Source: Microbacterium gorillae (GTDB taxonomy: Bacteria; Actinomycetota; Actinomycetes; Actinomycetales; Microbacteriaceae). Taken from it: DNA of 64,000 nucleotides. Location of the stretch: contig NZ_LN648875.1 in NCBI RefSeq assembly GCF_000826185.2, positions 1,664,297 to 1,728,296 of the forward strand, read 5' to 3'. The notes beneath the pieces are model-generated. The model was not told where the DNA came from. It saw nothing but the letters and a program-made list of their open reading frames with translations, and searched no databases. A program made the position numbers and the translations under genes. Position 1 is the first letter of the stretch, and each line of letters opens with the position of its first letter. This document shows positions 45,757 through 56,124 of the stretch, piece after piece.

Positions 45757-46497
45757 ATGAACCTCCGACGACGCACTCTGCCCCTCATCCTCGCCGCGGC
45801 CGCTGTGGCCCTGGTCGGTTGTGCGACACCGATCGCCGGCGGCGCGGGCTCGGCAACCGGCGGCACCACACCGGATCCCACCTCGACTCCGAGCACCTCT
45901 TCGGTGACGGTGTCGGTCGACCAGGTGCAGGTCTCCTGGCTCACCACCACCTCGATGGTGGTCATCCTGCCCGCGGGCTCGTGTCCGCTGCACATCGGCG
46001 ACATCGTGGCGGGCACGCAGAAACTGACCGTCACCTTCGCAGCGAAATCCGGCGCTTCGTGCGCCCCGACCACCGCTGCGCAGAAGTATGTCCTCGGAGT
46101 TCCCGCCGGGGTGGACACCACGAAGGACCTCGCCGTCACGATCGTGACGCCGGAGGGCAAGACCGACGTCACGCTGTCCGGTCTTGCGGGTGGGGAAGTC
46201 ATTCCGGAGGACCGGAGCATCGCCCCGGAGCCGGCGGCCTCGTGGGTCGGGCCGCACACCCTGGCGGTGCTGACCTACGGCTCCTCCAGCTGCGCGCCCA
46301 CGGGCGGCGCCGTGGCCGACGGTGTCCTCACGCTGAAGGACCCGCCGGCTGACACGGCCTGCACGATGGACCTCGCGCCCCGGGTGACGCTGATCGACGC
46401 ACCGGATGTCGCGCACGACGCGAAGCTCACTCTGGCCGGTTCGACGACATCCGGTGGGTCTCCGGTCACCCTGCAGCCGCTGGACGCGACGAAGTGA
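45757..46497 (+). CDS. Predicted lipoprotein
   Basis: 246 aa. Lipoprotein signal peptide MNLRRRTLPLILAAAAVALV ending in the lipobox LVGC, then a Gly/Ser/Thr linker and a beta-rich domain with several Cys (SCPLHIG, GASCAPT, SSCAPTG, ACTMDL) that could form disulfides outside the cell. No known domain recognised. ATG 45757 has no strong ribosome site. Confidence 0.77.
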   Translation: MNLRRRTLPLILAAAAVALVGCATPIAGGAGSATGGTTPDPTSTPSTSSVTVSVDQVQVSWLTTTSMVVILPAGSCPLHIGDIVAGTQKLTVTFAAKSGASCAPTTAAQKYVLGVPAGVDTTKDLAVTIVTPEGKTDVTLSGLAGGEVIPEDRSIAPEPAASWVGPHTLAVLTYGSSSCAPTGGAVADGVLTLKDPPADTACTMDLAPRVTLIDAPDVAHDAKLTLAGSTTSGGSPVTLQPLDATK

Positions 46498-46858
46498 CGG
46501 GGGCTCGGTACGGCACGGGTCGGGGAGGCGTACGCAGTGGTTCTGTGCTCCTACCGCATTCGCCCGACACGACCGATGGGGACGCCTCCGCGGATGTGAG
46601 ACTGGGCGTGTGATGCCCCCCGGCTTCTCGACGCAGCTCCCCGATCGCATCCATATCGCGGTCGGGGAGATGCGTTCCGGGAGGTGACGCGTCCGCTCGG
46701 ATGTCGCGCTCCTGTCGCGCACGCCGTGCGGAGACGGTGCCCCTGCCCGACGACACGGAGGGCCGCGGGCAGCCGGGCACCAGGATGACGGATGAGACCC
46801 GGGTCGGTCCGTCATCAGGACGGGCGGCGCCGATCGGGGGTGCCGCCCGTCCCCTCGC
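46498..46858. other. Intergenic region between convergent lipoprotein and lipid kinase genes
   Basis: 360 bases, no convincing gene. Several GC-rich hairpins are possible; the clearest, at 46818-46852, is listed as a terminator. Confidence 0.6.
46818..46852 (-). terminator. Terminator after lipid kinase gene
   Basis: Perfect 11-bp stem GGACGGGCGGC / GCCGCCCGTCC, 7 bases beyond the minus-strand stop. Confidence 0.75.
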
Positions 46859-47857
46859 TCAGCGAGCGGCGGCGCTCGCGGCGGGGAGACGGACGCGGAG
46901 GCCGCCCGGCACGACCCGACCCCGCATGCGCACGGCGTGGCCGAGCTCATCGCCGTCGAATTCGATCGGCTGCGCCTCGGTCACGGCTGCCTCCAGCGAT
47001 TCTCCCTGGTAGTACCTCACCGCGCCGGTCCCGGCCAACCGCTCGGCGATCCGGCGCCCGGCCTTCGTCCGCCGCAGCACCGAGTTGCGCCACCACACGG
47101 TGCGCCAGACCGCGACCCACTCCCACCAGCGTCGCGGCTGGAAGAGGGCGACATCGAGCAGGCCGTCGGCGATCGACGCGTCCGGTACCAGGGTGATCCG
47201 GGCGGGCAGCTCGCCGCAGTTCGCCCACAGGATGCTGTGTGCGCGCGTCGTTCGCAGGTGCTCCTGCCCGACCTGGAACATCATCCGAAACGGACGGGCG
47301 GTCGGCAGGGACCGGGCCGCGCCGTCGATGTAGGCGACCCACCCGACCGAGCGCTTCAGCGTCGGCGAGGTGTTCTGGATCATCGCGGCGTCCAGACCCA
47401 TCCCGGCCATCACCACGAACGCGTGCTCCTCGTGCGTTCCATCGGCGCGGGTGACCTCGGCCAGGCCGATGTCGATGGACCGGTCCACCCCGGTGAAGGC
47501 TGCCGCGACCAGGGCGTCGGTCGTCGTCAGGGGGAGGCCGAGATTGCGGGCGAGAAGGTTTCCGGTGCCGCTCGGGATGATCGTCAGCGGCACATCGGAG
47601 GAGATCATCGCCTCGGCGACGGCCCGGACGGGGCCGTCGCCGCCGGCGACCAGGACGACGTCGACGCCCTCCGCGAGCGCCTGTCGCGCGAGCGCCTGGC
47701 CGGGATCCTCGACCGTCGTTTCGAAGAAGTGGGGATGCGCCCACCCGGCGCGGTGGGCGGCGGCTTGGACCGCGGCCCGGAGGTCCGGTCCGTCGACCTT
47801 CACCGGGTTGTAGATCAGGGCCGCGACGCGGGTGGCGTTCGCGGTCGGTCCGATCAT
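46859..47857 (-). CDS. Diacylglycerol/sphingosine kinase family lipid kinase
   Basis: 332 aa, DAGK catalytic fold. The nucleotide loop is VVLVAGGDGPVRAVAEAM (GGDGP where most have GGDGT), followed by IIPSGTGNLLARNLGLP. The C-terminal domain has VMAGMGLDAAMI and DGLLDVALF. It phosphorylates diacylglycerol or a related lipid, such as undecaprenol or sphingosine-like molecules. A TAGGCT box stands 6 bases before ATG 47857, suggesting a leaderless start. Confidence 0.88.
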   Translation of the reverse strand: MIGPTANATRVAALIYNPVKVDGPDLRAAVQAAAHRAGWAHPHFFETTVEDPGQALARQALAEGVDVVLVAGGDGPVRAVAEAMISSDVPLTIIPSGTGNLLARNLGLPLTTTDALVAAAFTGVDRSIDIGLAEVTRADGTHEEHAFVVMAGMGLDAAMIQNTSPTLKRSVGWVAYIDGAARSLPTARPFRMMFQVGQEHLRTTRAHSILWANCGELPARITLVPDASIADGLLDVALFQPRRWWEWVAVWRTVWWRNSVLRRTKAGRRIAERLAGTGAVRYYQGESLEAAVTEAQPIEFDGDELGHAVRMRGRVVPGGLRVRLPAASAAAR

Positions 47858-47966
47858 GCGGCAAGCCTAGGGCCTGAGAGCGCGGCGGAGCCCGCCCCTG
47901 CGCGCGGCAGTGCGGGGACCGCCGTACGCAGGGGGAGGACAGTCCGGCCCGACTACACTGGGGCGG

Positions 47967-49232
47967 GTGATCGATCCCGTTCTCCTCCGCGAAAATCCCG
48001 ATGTCGTCCGCCGCTCGCAGCTGGCCCGAGGCAACTCTCCGGAGTCCGTGGACGCCGCCCTGGACGCGGATCGCGACCGACGCACCGCCATCACCGAGTT
48101 CGAGGACCTCCGCGCGCAGCAGAACGCGTTCGGCAAGACCGTCGCGCAGGCGCCCAAAGAGGACAAGCCCGCCCTGGTCGCCCAGGCGAAGGATCTCTCC
48201 GACCGCGTCAAGGCGGCTCAGGCTCGGGTGACCGAGGCGGAGGCGACCGCCGCGACCGCCTTCGGCCGGATCGAGAACATCGTCGCGGACGGCGTTCCGG
48301 CCGGCGGGGAGGACGACTACATCGTCCTGCGCGAGGTCGGTACGGTGCCGACGTTCGACTTCCCCGCCCGCGACCACCTCGAGCTCGGCGAGAAGCTCGC
48401 CGCGATCGACATGGAGCGCGGCACGAAGGTGTCCGGCTCGCGGTTCTACTTCCTCACCGGTATCGGCGCGCGTCTGGAGATCGCGCTGATGAACCTCGCG
48501 CTCAGCCGCGCGCTCGAGTCGGGGTTCACCCCGATGATCGTGCCGACCATGGTCCGTCCCGAGGTGATGGCCGGCACCGGCTTCCTCGGCGAGCACAGCG
48601 ATGAGGTCTACCACCTGGACCGTGAGGACCTGTACCTCGTCGGCACCAGCGAGGTGCCGCTCGCCGGCTACCACATGGACGAGATCCTCGACCTCGAGCC
48701 GGGTGCGAAGCGCTACGCCGGGTGGTCCACCTGCTATCGCAGCGAGGCCGGGTCCTACGGCAAGGACACCCGCGGCATCATCCGCGTGCACCAGTTCAAC
48801 AAGCTGGAGATGTTCGTCTACACCACCCCCGAAGAGGCGCCGGCCGAGCACGAGCGGCTCCTGGCCATGCAGGAGCGCATGATGCAGGACCTCGGACTGG
48901 CCTACCGCGTGATCGACACCGCAGCCGGCGACCTCGGTTCGTCGGCCGCGCGCAAGTTCGACGTCGAGGCCTGGGTGCCGACGCAGGAGCGGTACCGCGA
49001 GCTGACGTCCACCTCGAACTGCACCACCTACCAGGCGCGTCGCCTCGACATCCGGTACCGTCCGGACGGGAAGAAGACCACGCCGGTCGCCACGCTGAAC
49101 GGCACGCTGGCCACCACGCGCTGGATCGTCGCGCTGCTGGAGACGCATCAGCGCGCGGACGGCTCGGTGCTCGTTCCGGAGGTGCTGCGTCCCTACCTCG
49201 GCGGACTCGAGGTCATGGAGCCCGTGGCGTGA
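47967..49232 (+). CDS. serS: Seryl-tRNA synthetase
   Basis: 421 aa. N-terminal coiled-coil arm (about 25-105) that grips tRNA-Ser. Class II motifs: motif 2 in [19 protein letters not shown] and motif 3 in [16 protein letters not shown], with the [13 protein letters not shown] serine site. GTG start 47967 lies 7 bases after a TACACT box (47954-47959), so the mRNA is likely leaderless. Its stop overlaps the HAD gene start (GTGA). Both tRNA-Ser genes of this window lie within 4 kb. Confidence 0.96.
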   Translation: MIDPVLLRENPDVVRRSQLARGNSPESVDAALDADRDRRTAITEFEDLRAQQNAFGKTVAQAPKEDKPALVAQAKDLSDRVKAAQARVTEAEATAATAFGRIENIVADGVPAGGEDDYIVLREVGTVPTFDFPARDHLELGEKLAAIDMERGTKVSGSRFYFLTGIGARLEIALMNLALSRALESGFTPMIVPTMVRPEVMAGTGFLGEHSDEVYHLDREDLYLVGTSEVPLAGYHMDEILDLEPGAKRYAGWSTCYRSEAGSYGKDTRGIIRVHQFNKLEMFVYTTPEEAPAEHERLLAMQERMMQDLGLAYRVIDTAAGDLGSSAARKFDVEAWVPTQERYRELTSTSNCTTYQARRLDIRYRPDGKKTTPVATLNGTLATTRWIVALLETHQRADGSVLVPEVLRPYLGGLEVMEPVA

Positions 49233-50050
49233 CGCGACCGAACGCGGCGCGGCGCCAGCTGATCGCGCTCGACGTGGACGGCACCGTCCTGCTGGAGGAC
49301 GGCACGCCCAGCCCGGACGTCGTCGAGGCCGTCCGCGACGCGGTCGCGGCCGGACACGTCGTCACGCTGGCCACCGGCCGCAGTTGGCGGGCGACCGCTC
49401 CGGTGCTGGACCTGCTCGACATCGCGCCCGAGTTCGTCGTCTCCGCGAACGGTGCCACCGTGTACCGCCGCGACGACGAAGGGTACAGTCGCTTCCACAC
49501 CGAGACGTTCGACCCCACTCCGGCGCTCAGCCTGTTGCGCGAGCATCTGCCGCAGGCGCACTACATGGTCGAACTCGGTGACGGCACGCGGCTGTTCACC
49601 GAGGAGATGGAGCACTGGAACGTCGACCAGGGCTACCAGGTGAGCTTCGATGACCTCTCCGCACAGGAGGTCTCCCGTGTCGTGGTCATCTCTCCCGAGC
49701 ACGATGAGGCCGATTTCGTGCAGCTCATCGCCGACATCGGACTGAACCAGGTCTCCTACGCGATCGGGTGGACGGCCTGGCTGGACATCGCTCCGCAGGG
49801 CGTCGACAAGGGAACGGGACTGGCTCTGGTCGCCGAGCAGATGGGGCAGGACCCGGCGGACACGATCGTCATCGGCGACGGACGCAACGACCTCGGGATG
49901 TTCTCCTGGGCCCGGGAGAACGGCGGCACGGCCGTCGCGATGGGCCAGGCCCCGGACGAAGTGCGCAGCGCGGCCAGCATCGTGACGATGGACGTCGAGC
50001 GGGGCGGGGTCGCCCACGTGATCCGGCGGATCGCGCTCGGCGAGGACTGA
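49229..50050 (+). CDS. HAD family (Cof-type) phosphatase
   Basis: 273 aa. HAD motif [10 protein letters not shown], motif II in [10 protein letters not shown], Lys motif III in [10 protein letters not shown] and motif [14 protein letters not shown]. The Cof-type cap domain lies between. It hydrolyses sugar phosphates or flavin/pyridoxal phosphates; the target is unknown. It is translationally coupled to serS. Confidence 0.9.
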   Translation: MTRPNAARRQLIALDVDGTVLLEDGTPSPDVVEAVRDAVAAGHVVTLATGRSWRATAPVLDLLDIAPEFVVSANGATVYRRDDEGYSRFHTETFDPTPALSLLREHLPQAHYMVELGDGTRLFTEEMEHWNVDQGYQVSFDDLSAQEVSRVVVISPEHDEADFVQLIADIGLNQVSYAIGWTAWLDIAPQGVDKGTGLALVAEQMGQDPADTIVIGDGRNDLGMFSWARENGGTAVAMGQAPDEVRSAASIVTMDVERGGVAHVIRRIALGED

Positions 50051-50156
50051 GCGACGCTAAGCGTCTCCTTCGACACCGCCCAGGGTCTCCCCAGCGGGCG
50101 GAGGCACAATGGTCCGTCGGATAGACTCGCCGGATCAGCGCATTTCGGTGTGACTG

Positions 50157-50241
50157 GGAGGGTTGTCCGAGCGGCCGATGGACCTGGTCTTGAAAACCAG
50201 TGGGCAGCAATGTCCCGTGGGTTCGAATCCCACACCCTCCG
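50157..50241 (+). tRNA. tRNA-Ser (TGA)
   Basis: 85 nt with a long variable arm. Acceptor GGAGGGT pairs with ACCCTCC, discriminator G. Stem CTGGT/ACCAG with loop CTTGAAA gives TGA. CCA is not encoded. Confidence 0.96.
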
Positions 50242-50307
50242 CGGGTTTCCGTTGGCGCCGTCCCGGACCGGTGGGTCCGGGACGAACAGCCGAGAGGAAC
50301 AGGGACG

Positions 50308-51585
50308 ATGGGGAAGGCCGGTCACGACTCGCGTCGTACCCTCGCGCGGCACGCGCGCCTGACCAGCCAGCGTCCCATCGCTCAGCTGCTCAAGGTGCTC
50401 TCCATCGCGGTGGCCTCCGTTCTGGTGGCGACGCTCGGTGTGGTCGGTTTCGTCGTCTATGAACTGACCAGCACCTATACGGCCAACGCGGTGACGCTCG
50501 GCGGCGAGGACGAGCTTCCCCCGGACATCGGGCAGCTGCAGGGTGGCGCGAACATCCTCATCGCCGGCACGGACGTCTGTGAGCCGCAGTACGCGAAATA
50601 CTTCGCTGATCGGTGCGTGCCGGGTCTGGCTGAAGACGGTGCGCGCAGTGACGTGAACCTCCTGGTGCACATCTCGGCGGCCCCGCGCCGCATCACGGTG
50701 GTCAGCTTCCCCCGCGATCTCATGGTCCCGATTCCGGAGTGCACCGCCTCGGACGGTTCCTCCGTCGCGGCGACTGATCGGGCGATGTTGAACTCGGCGT
50801 TCAACAGCGGCGGCCTCGCGTGCACGGTGGCGACCATCGAGCATCTCGCCGGGATCGACATCCAGTACGCGGCTTCCATCAACTGGGGTGGCGTGATCGA
50901 GATGACCGACGCGATCGGCGGCGTCGAGGTGTGTCTCGCGAACGGCATCGACGACCCGGACACCGGCATCGACTGGCCGGCCGGCAATCGCACCATCAAG
51001 GGGTTGGACGCTCTGCAGTTCCTGCGCACCCGTCACGGCGTCGGCAACGGCGGTGATCTCGGCCGCATCAGCAACCAGCAGCAGTACATGTCGCGGTTGG
51101 CGAAGAAGCTGATGAGCAGCGAGGTCCTGTCCAACCCGGTCACGCTGCTGAAGCTCGCCAACGTCGCGCTGTCCGCGATCGATCCGTCCAAGAGCATGAC
51201 GAACCCGTACACGCTCGTGCAGATGGCGATGGCGGCGAAGGACGTGAAGTTCTCGGACATCGTCTTCGTCCAGTACCCCGTCGTCGATGACCCGTACGAC
51301 CCGAACCGTGTGGATCCCGACTACGACAGCGCGAAGGTGCTCTTCGACGCGCTCGCGGCCAACAAGTCCCTGCAGCTGACCGGCGACGCCGGCTCCGGAG
51401 TGGTCACCGAGGGCGGCACGGGCAGCGGGACAGTGGCACCGGCCACGTCCGACGGCGGAACGGCCGAGGAGTCGACGCCGACTCCCACCCCCACCCCCAC
51501 GTCCCCGGACTCCGTCGCGTTGCCGTCCACCGTGACCGGCACGACGGCCGCGGAGAGCACCTGCTCCAACGGCAACGTCCGCTGA
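50308..51585 (+). CDS. LytR-CpsA-Psr (LCP) family protein
   Basis: 425 aa. Short cytoplasmic N-terminus, one transmembrane helix (VLSIAVASVLVATLGVVGFV, about 28-48), then the extracellular LCP domain with ARSDVNLLVHISAAPRRITV, VVSFPRDLMVPIP and GLDALQFLRTRHG. LCP enzymes attach wall teichoic acid or other glycans to peptidoglycan. The C-terminal tail is Ser/Thr/Pro-rich. Start ATG 50308 after GAGAGGAACAGGGACG. The last 67 bases of the gene form part of a 94-bp tandem duplication. Confidence 0.92.
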   Translation: MGKAGHDSRRTLARHARLTSQRPIAQLLKVLSIAVASVLVATLGVVGFVVYELTSTYTANAVTLGGEDELPPDIGQLQGGANILIAGTDVCEPQYAKYFADRCVPGLAEDGARSDVNLLVHISAAPRRITVVSFPRDLMVPIPECTASDGSSVAATDRAMLNSAFNSGGLACTVATIEHLAGIDIQYAASINWGGVIEMTDAIGGVEVCLANGIDDPDTGIDWPAGNRTIKGLDALQFLRTRHGVGNGGDLGRISNQQQYMSRLAKKLMSSEVLSNPVTLLKLANVALSAIDPSKSMTNPYTLVQMAMAAKDVKFSDIVFVQYPVVDDPYDPNRVDPDYDSAKVLFDALAANKSLQLTGDAGSGVVTEGGTGSGTVAPATSDGGTAEESTPTPTPTPTSPDSVALPSTVTGTTAAESTCSNGNVR

Positions 51586-51706
51586 GCCCACGCGTTCGCG
51601 GAGGCGTCCGGAGTTGCCGTCCACCGTGACCGGCACGACGGCCGCGGAGAGCACCTGCTCCAACGGCAACGTCCGCTGAGCCCACGCGTTCGCGGAGGCG
51701 TCCGGA
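51519..51706. repeat. Perfect 94-bp tandem duplication at the LCP gene end
   Basis: Unit 51519-51612 is repeated exactly at 51613-51706. The first copy carries the last 22 codons and stop of the LCP gene; the second is a non-translated copy of the same bases. Confidence 0.95.
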
Positions 51707-51748
51707 GTCCGTTAGTATTGCGGAGTGCGTTCCGCCTGCGGAGCTCAC

Positions 51749-51840
51749 GGAGACGTCGCATAGTCTGGCCTAGTGCACCACCCTGCTAAGGTGGAGTCCC
51801 CTCACGGGGACCGAGGGTTCAAATCCCTCCGTCTCCGCCA
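51749..51840 (+). tRNA. tRNA-Ser (GCT), CCA encoded
   Basis: 89-nt body plus an encoded CCA at 51838-51840. Acceptor GGAGACG pairs with CGTCTCC, discriminator G. Stem CCACC/GGTGG with loop CTGCTAA gives GCT. The variable arm is long, as in all tRNA-Ser. Confidence 0.95.
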
Positions 51841-52008
51841 TATTTTCCTCGGTCTGAGTCCTCTTCAGTTCTCCCATGGCGGATTCGACTCACTGATCCA
51901 GTGCCGCGCGCACGTCATCCCGTCGACGCGGGCGCATCCCTGGGGTCCTGACCGAAAGTCCCCCCAATGGGGGTAGTTCACGCGCGCGGCTGGGGGCAGT
52001 CTCTACCC

Positions 52009-53613
52009 ATGCGCAATGAAGCTCAGATTTCCTACACCTCCGGGGCCAGTACCGTTCAGCTGCTCGGCCGGACCATCGGCGAGGTGCTCGACGACGTCAC
52101 CGCCCGTTTCGGCGACCGGGAGGCTCTGGTCGAGACGTTCACCGGACGCCGGTGGACGTTCACCCAGCTGCATCGTGAAGCGGAGAAGCTCGCGATCGGC
52201 CTGCAACAGCTCGGCATCCGTGCCGGGGATCGGGTCGGCATCTGGTCGCCGAACGGTGCGGAGTGGGTGTTCACGCAGTACGCGACCGCGATGCTCGGCG
52301 CCATCCTCGTCAATGTGAACCCCGCCTATCGGACGCACGAGCTCGACTACGTCGTCAAGCAGTCGGGGATGTCCCTCCTGGTGAGCGCTGAGCGATTCCG
52401 CTCCAGCGACTATCGCGCCATGGTCGAGGAGATCGGGTTCGCCGACGTGCTGTACATCGGAAGCGCGCAGTGGGGCGAGCTGATGGCCGCAGCCGACGAT
52501 CAGCCCTTCCGCGGTCCGGACGTGCCCCTGGGTTTCGATGACCCGATCAACATCCAGTACACATCGGGAACCACGGGGTTCCCGAAGGGTGCGACGCTCA
52601 CGCACCACAACATCGTCAACAACGGCTTCTTCGTCGGAGAGGGCATCTCCTACACCGAGGCGGACCGGGTGTGTCTGCCGGTGCCGCTGTACCACTGCTT
52701 CGGCATGGTGATGGGCATCCTCGGCGCGCACACACACGGTGCCGCGATCGTCTTGCCGGCCCCCGTCTTCGAGGCTGCCGCGACGCTCGAGGCGGTGCAG
52801 GCTGAGCGCTGCACTTCGCTCTACGGTGTCCCGACGATGTTCATCGCAGAGCTGGCGTTGGATTCGTTCTCGACCTTCGACCTCAGCTCATTGCGCACGG
52901 GGATCATGGCGGGCTCGACGTGCCCGGTCGAGGTGATGGAGCGCGTGATCGCCGAGATGCACATGACGGAAGTCGCCATCTGTTACGGGATGACCGAGAC
53001 CTCGCCGGTCTCCACGATGACGTCCGCCACCGACGACATCGCCGCGCGCACGCAGACGATCGGCCGAGTGATGCCGCACCTCGAGGTCAAGATCGTGGAC
53101 CAGGACGGCCACGTCGTGCCCGTCGGCGAGCCCGGCGAGCTGTGCACGCGCGGCTACTCGGTCATGCTCGGGTACTGGGACGATGCAGAGAAGACGGCGG
53201 AGGTCATCGACGCCGCGCGCTGGATGCACACCGGCGACATCGCCCGCATGGACGCGAACAGCCGTCTCGAGATCATCGGCCGCCTCAAGGACATGGTCAT
53301 TCGCGGTGGCGAGAACATCTATCCGCGGGAGATCGAAGAGTTCCTTTACCGGCACCCGAACATCGCCGACGTGCAGGTGATCGGTGTGCCCGACGACAAG
53401 TACGGTGAGGAGCTCATGGCGTGGGTGATCATGCGCGCCGGGGCAGCCCCCCTCAGCGTCGACGACATCAGGGAATTCGCCGCAGGCAAGCTGACGCACT
53501 TCAAGGTCCCTCGGTACGTCCACGTCGTCGAGTCGTTCCCCATGACCGTGACGGGCAAGATTCGCAAGGTGGAGATGCGCGAACAGGCCATCGCGATGCT
53601 CGCCGGCATCTGA
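52009..53613 (+). CDS. AMP-binding acyl-CoA synthetase
   Basis: 534 aa adenylate-forming ligase that activates a carboxylic acid as its CoA thioester. P-loop [18 protein letters not shown], core motifs [11 protein letters not shown] and [12 protein letters not shown], hinge [17 protein letters not shown], and the catalytic Lys in [12 protein letters not shown]. The sequence resembles medium/long-chain or aryl FadD-type enzymes. ATG 52009 is preceded by a short GGGGG-rich leader. Followed by a strong terminator, so monocistronic. Confidence 0.9.
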   Translation: MRNEAQISYTSGASTVQLLGRTIGEVLDDVTARFGDREALVETFTGRRWTFTQLHREAEKLAIGLQQLGIRAGDRVGIWSPNGAEWVFTQYATAMLGAILVNVNPAYRTHELDYVVKQSGMSLLVSAERFRSSDYRAMVEEIGFADVLYIGSAQWGELMAAADDQPFRGPDVPLGFDDPINIQYTSGTTGFPKGATLTHHNIVNNGFFVGEGISYTEADRVCLPVPLYHCFGMVMGILGAHTHGAAIVLPAPVFEAAATLEAVQAERCTSLYGVPTMFIAELALDSFSTFDLSSLRTGIMAGSTCPVEVMERVIAEMHMTEVAICYGMTETSPVSTMTSATDDIAARTQTIGRVMPHLEVKIVDQDGHVVPVGEPGELCTRGYSVMLGYWDDAEKTAEVIDAARWMHTGDIARMDANSRLEIIGRLKDMVIRGGENIYPREIEEFLYRHPNIADVQVIGVPDDKYGEELMAWVIMRAGAAPLSVDDIREFAAGKLTHFKVPRYVHVVESFPMTVTGKIRKVEMREQAIAMLAGI

Positions 53614-53615
53614 TC

Positions 53616-53657
53616 AGAGCCGTCGAGGTGGTCAGTGCATGCCACCTCGACGGCTCT
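53616..53657 (+). terminator. Strong terminator after acyl-CoA synthetase gene
   Basis: Perfect 16-bp stem AGAGCCGTCGAGGTGG / CCACCTCGACGGCTCT with a 10-base loop, 2 bases after the stop. Confidence 0.85.
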
Positions 53658-53841
53658 GGGGATGCGGTCACGTGACCGGGCGATACCCGGCAGGCCGGTC
53701 GGGCCCGGGGCCGCGGTATGCGCAGCGACCATACCGGGATGCCTCCTCATCTATTGGACGGCGCCCCGGTGCCCGGTGAATACTCGCAGGGTCCGCATCC
53801 TCCGCGGACCCGCGTTCCGCGGCTACCTGCCAGGAGTACCC

Positions 53842-55086
53842 ATGCGCACAACGTCTCGTGCCTGGATCGTCGCCCTGTGTTGGCTCACGGTCATGTTCGA
53901 GGGCTTCGACATCGTCGCCCTGGGGGCGACGATCCCGATCCTGACGGATCCGGCGACGTCGCATCTCGGCGTGACGGTCGCCGACATGACCTTCGTCTCG
54001 ACGATCTCCCTTGTGGGGGTCGCGGTCGGTGCCGTTCTCATCGGCCCCGTCGCGGATCGCTTCGGCCGCCGTGTCCCGCTGATGATCTGCATCGGCGTGT
54101 TCTCGGTCTTCACGCTGCTGTTCCCGCTGATGCCGAACGTCGCGCTGATGGGACTCGTGCGCTTCCTCGCCGGCCTCGGCCTGGGCGGCTGCATGCCGGT
54201 CGCCGTGACGATGATGCAGGAGTCGGCGCCGGGAGGCCGCCGTGCCAACGCGTCCACGATCACTATGACCGGCTATCACGCCGGCGCGGTGCTCGCTTCG
54301 CTCGCGGCGCTCTGGGCACACGAGCACTGGCCGTGGCTGTTCTACCTCGGCGGAGTGCTCGGCCTGATCTCCCTGCCGCTGATGTGGTTCAAGCTCCCCG
54401 AGACGCGCGCCGCGGTCGTCGCGACGCCGGCTGCGCCGGCGCGCAAGTACGGCATCCGTGACCTGTTCACGGACGGCCGCGCGCGGATCACGATCGGTCT
54501 CTGGGTCGGTGCGTTCATGGGGCTGCTGCTCGTCTACGGTCTGAACACCTGGATGCCGAAGATCATGGCGACCGCCGGCTACAGCGTGTCCAGCTCGCTC
54601 GTGATGCTGTTCGTGCTGAACGTCGGCGCCATCATCGGCCTCCTCGTCGGCGGGCGCATCGGCGACGCGAAGGGCATCAAGGGCACGACGCTCGTGTGGT
54701 TCGCTGCATCGGCGCTCTTCCTCGCACTTCTCAGCATCAAGTTCAGTGAGGTGTTCCTGCTGAACACGGTCATCCTTCTGACCGGTGTGTTCGTCTTCTG
54801 CGCGCAGGTGCTCGTGTACGCGTTCGTCGGTTATCTCTACCCACGATCGCTCGTCGCGACCGCCATGGGCTTCACCTCGGGTGTCGGACGGCTGGGCGCG
54901 ATCGTCGGTCCGTGGATCACCGGCTCGCTCGTCGCGGCGAACCTCGCCTACCCCGGGGGCTTCTACTTCTTCGCGATCGTGGCCGTGATCGGCTTCGTCT
55001 TCGTCGCGTTCATCCCGAAGCCGGCCGCCACCACGGCCGCAGCGCTGCACGCGCGAGATGAGGCCGCGGAGAACGTCGAGTCCTGA
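53842..55086 (+). CDS. MFS transporter, aromatic acid:H+ symporter (AAHS) type
   Basis: 414 aa, 12 predicted helices. The first helix has VMFEGFDIVALGATIPIL, a match to the DGFD-type AAHS signature, and loop 2-3 is GPVADRFGRRVPLM. RFLAGLGLGGCMPVAVTMMQE is typical of PcaK/BenK/MhpT relatives. It probably imports an aromatic or hydroxy-aromatic acid. RBS AGGAG before ATG 53842. It lies beside a LysR regulator and a benzoylformate decarboxylase gene, so mandelate or benzoylformate are likely substrates. Confidence 0.88.
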   Translation: MRTTSRAWIVALCWLTVMFEGFDIVALGATIPILTDPATSHLGVTVADMTFVSTISLVGVAVGAVLIGPVADRFGRRVPLMICIGVFSVFTLLFPLMPNVALMGLVRFLAGLGLGGCMPVAVTMMQESAPGGRRANASTITMTGYHAGAVLASLAALWAHEHWPWLFYLGGVLGLISLPLMWFKLPETRAAVVATPAAPARKYGIRDLFTDGRARITIGLWVGAFMGLLLVYGLNTWMPKIMATAGYSVSSSLVMLFVLNVGAIIGLLVGGRIGDAKGIKGTTLVWFAASALFLALLSIKFSEVFLLNTVILLTGVFVFCAQVLVYAFVGYLYPRSLVATAMGFTSGVGRLGAIVGPWITGSLVAANLAYPGGFYFFAIVAVIGFVFVAFIPKPAATTAAALHARDEAAENVES

Positions 55087-55119
55087 CGACGTCCGTCACG
55101 AGCTCCGCCGCGACCGCGC

Positions 55120-56040
55120 TCACGCGTTCGGGACGGGGCTCGTCGGTGTCAGTCCGGTCAGCGCGGTCCGGACCAGGTCCACGAACCAGGCCCGAGGGCC
55201 GACCGGACCGGTGACCTCCGGATCCCAGTAGAGGTTGACGTCGTAGGTCGGCACCCCGACCGGCAGTTCTCGGGTCACCAGTCCCCAGGCGGACGCGACG
55301 GTTTCGGCCATCTGTGCCGGGAGCACCGTCATGAGTCCGTCGCCGGCGACGAGCTGCGGCAGGACGGAGAAGTGCCGCACCCGCAGCGCGACCTGCCGCT
55401 GCACGCCGAGTGCGTCCAGCGCCGTGTCGAGCTGTTCATGTCCGACGCGGCCGTCCACGACGACGTGGCGCCCGGACGCGAGCTGCGCAAGCGAGAGCCG
55501 CTTCTGCCGGGGCGCGATGGTCGGAGACATCAGGGCGACGTAGCGTTCGCCGGGCAGGATCGTGTGCACCCCCGCGACGTTCAGGGGCACGGATGCCACC
55601 GCCGCCTCGACGTCGCCACGGCGCAGCCAGCCCGTCGCTTCGCCGATGTCGGTCGGTACGGCGACGACACTCGCGGCGGGTGCCTCCCGTCCCATCGCCC
55701 GCAGCACGGCGGGCAGGAACGAGGCCTCGCCGACATCCGACAGGCACAGGCGGAAGGCGCGCTGAGTGGTCGCCGGATCGAAGCTGTGGTGCGCGGTGAG
55801 CGCGTCATCGAGATCGTTCAGCGACGCCCGGACGACGGGCGCGAGCTCGCGCGCCCGCGGCGTCGGGGTGAGTCCGGTGCCGTGTCGCACGAACAGGGGA
55901 TCCCCGAGCTGGCGACGAAGGCGACCGAGCGCGTGCGACACCGTCGGCTGGGTGAGCTTCAGATCCGCGGCGGCGGAGGTGACTGATCCGGTCTCCAGGA
56001 TCGCGAGGAACGTGCGGAGCAGATTCAGGTCGACGCCCAT
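55120..56040 (-). CDS. LysR family transcriptional regulator
   Basis: 306 aa. N-terminal winged HTH MGVDLNLLRTFLAILETGSV with LKLTQPTVSHALGRLRRQ, then a periplasmic-binding-like effector domain (about 90-300, with LCLSDVGEASFLP). It is transcribed away from the benzoylformate decarboxylase gene, sharing an 84-base control region, the classic arrangement for a LysR activator of that gene. ATG 56040. Confidence 0.92.
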   Translation of the reverse strand: MGVDLNLLRTFLAILETGSVTSAAADLKLTQPTVSHALGRLRRQLGDPLFVRHGTGLTPTPRARELAPVVRASLNDLDDALTAHHSFDPATTQRAFRLCLSDVGEASFLPAVLRAMGREAPAASVVAVPTDIGEATGWLRRGDVEAAVASVPLNVAGVHTILPGERYVALMSPTIAPRQKRLSLAQLASGRHVVVDGRVGHEQLDTALDALGVQRQVALRVRHFSVLPQLVAGDGLMTVLPAQMAETVASAWGLVTRELPVGVPTYDVNLYWDPEVTGPVGPRAWFVDLVRTALTGLTPTSPVPNA

Positions 56041-56084
56041 GCCGTCAGAATATCAATTCCGTCTATGAGGCATCGACCAAGAAT

Positions 56085-56104
56085 GCATTAGACCGCATGA
56101 ATGC
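56085..56104. promoter_or_regulatory. Candidate LysR operator between divergent genes
   Basis: GCATT-N10-AATGC, an interrupted palindrome of the T-N11-A kind, in the middle of the LysR/decarboxylase intergenic region. Inference from symmetry and position. Confidence 0.45.
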
Positions 56105-56124
56105 GAACGCGTAACGTCTGCCCT

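Noticed and set aside
43915..46950. 1011-codon minus-strand frame opposite cardiolipin synthase and the lipoprotein gene
   Set aside because: The + strand genes have clear HKD motifs and a lipobox; the minus frame has none and is typical high-GC shadow.
46947..49148. 733-codon minus-strand frame opposite serS
   Set aside because: serS is unambiguous on the other strand; the shadow has no domain signature.
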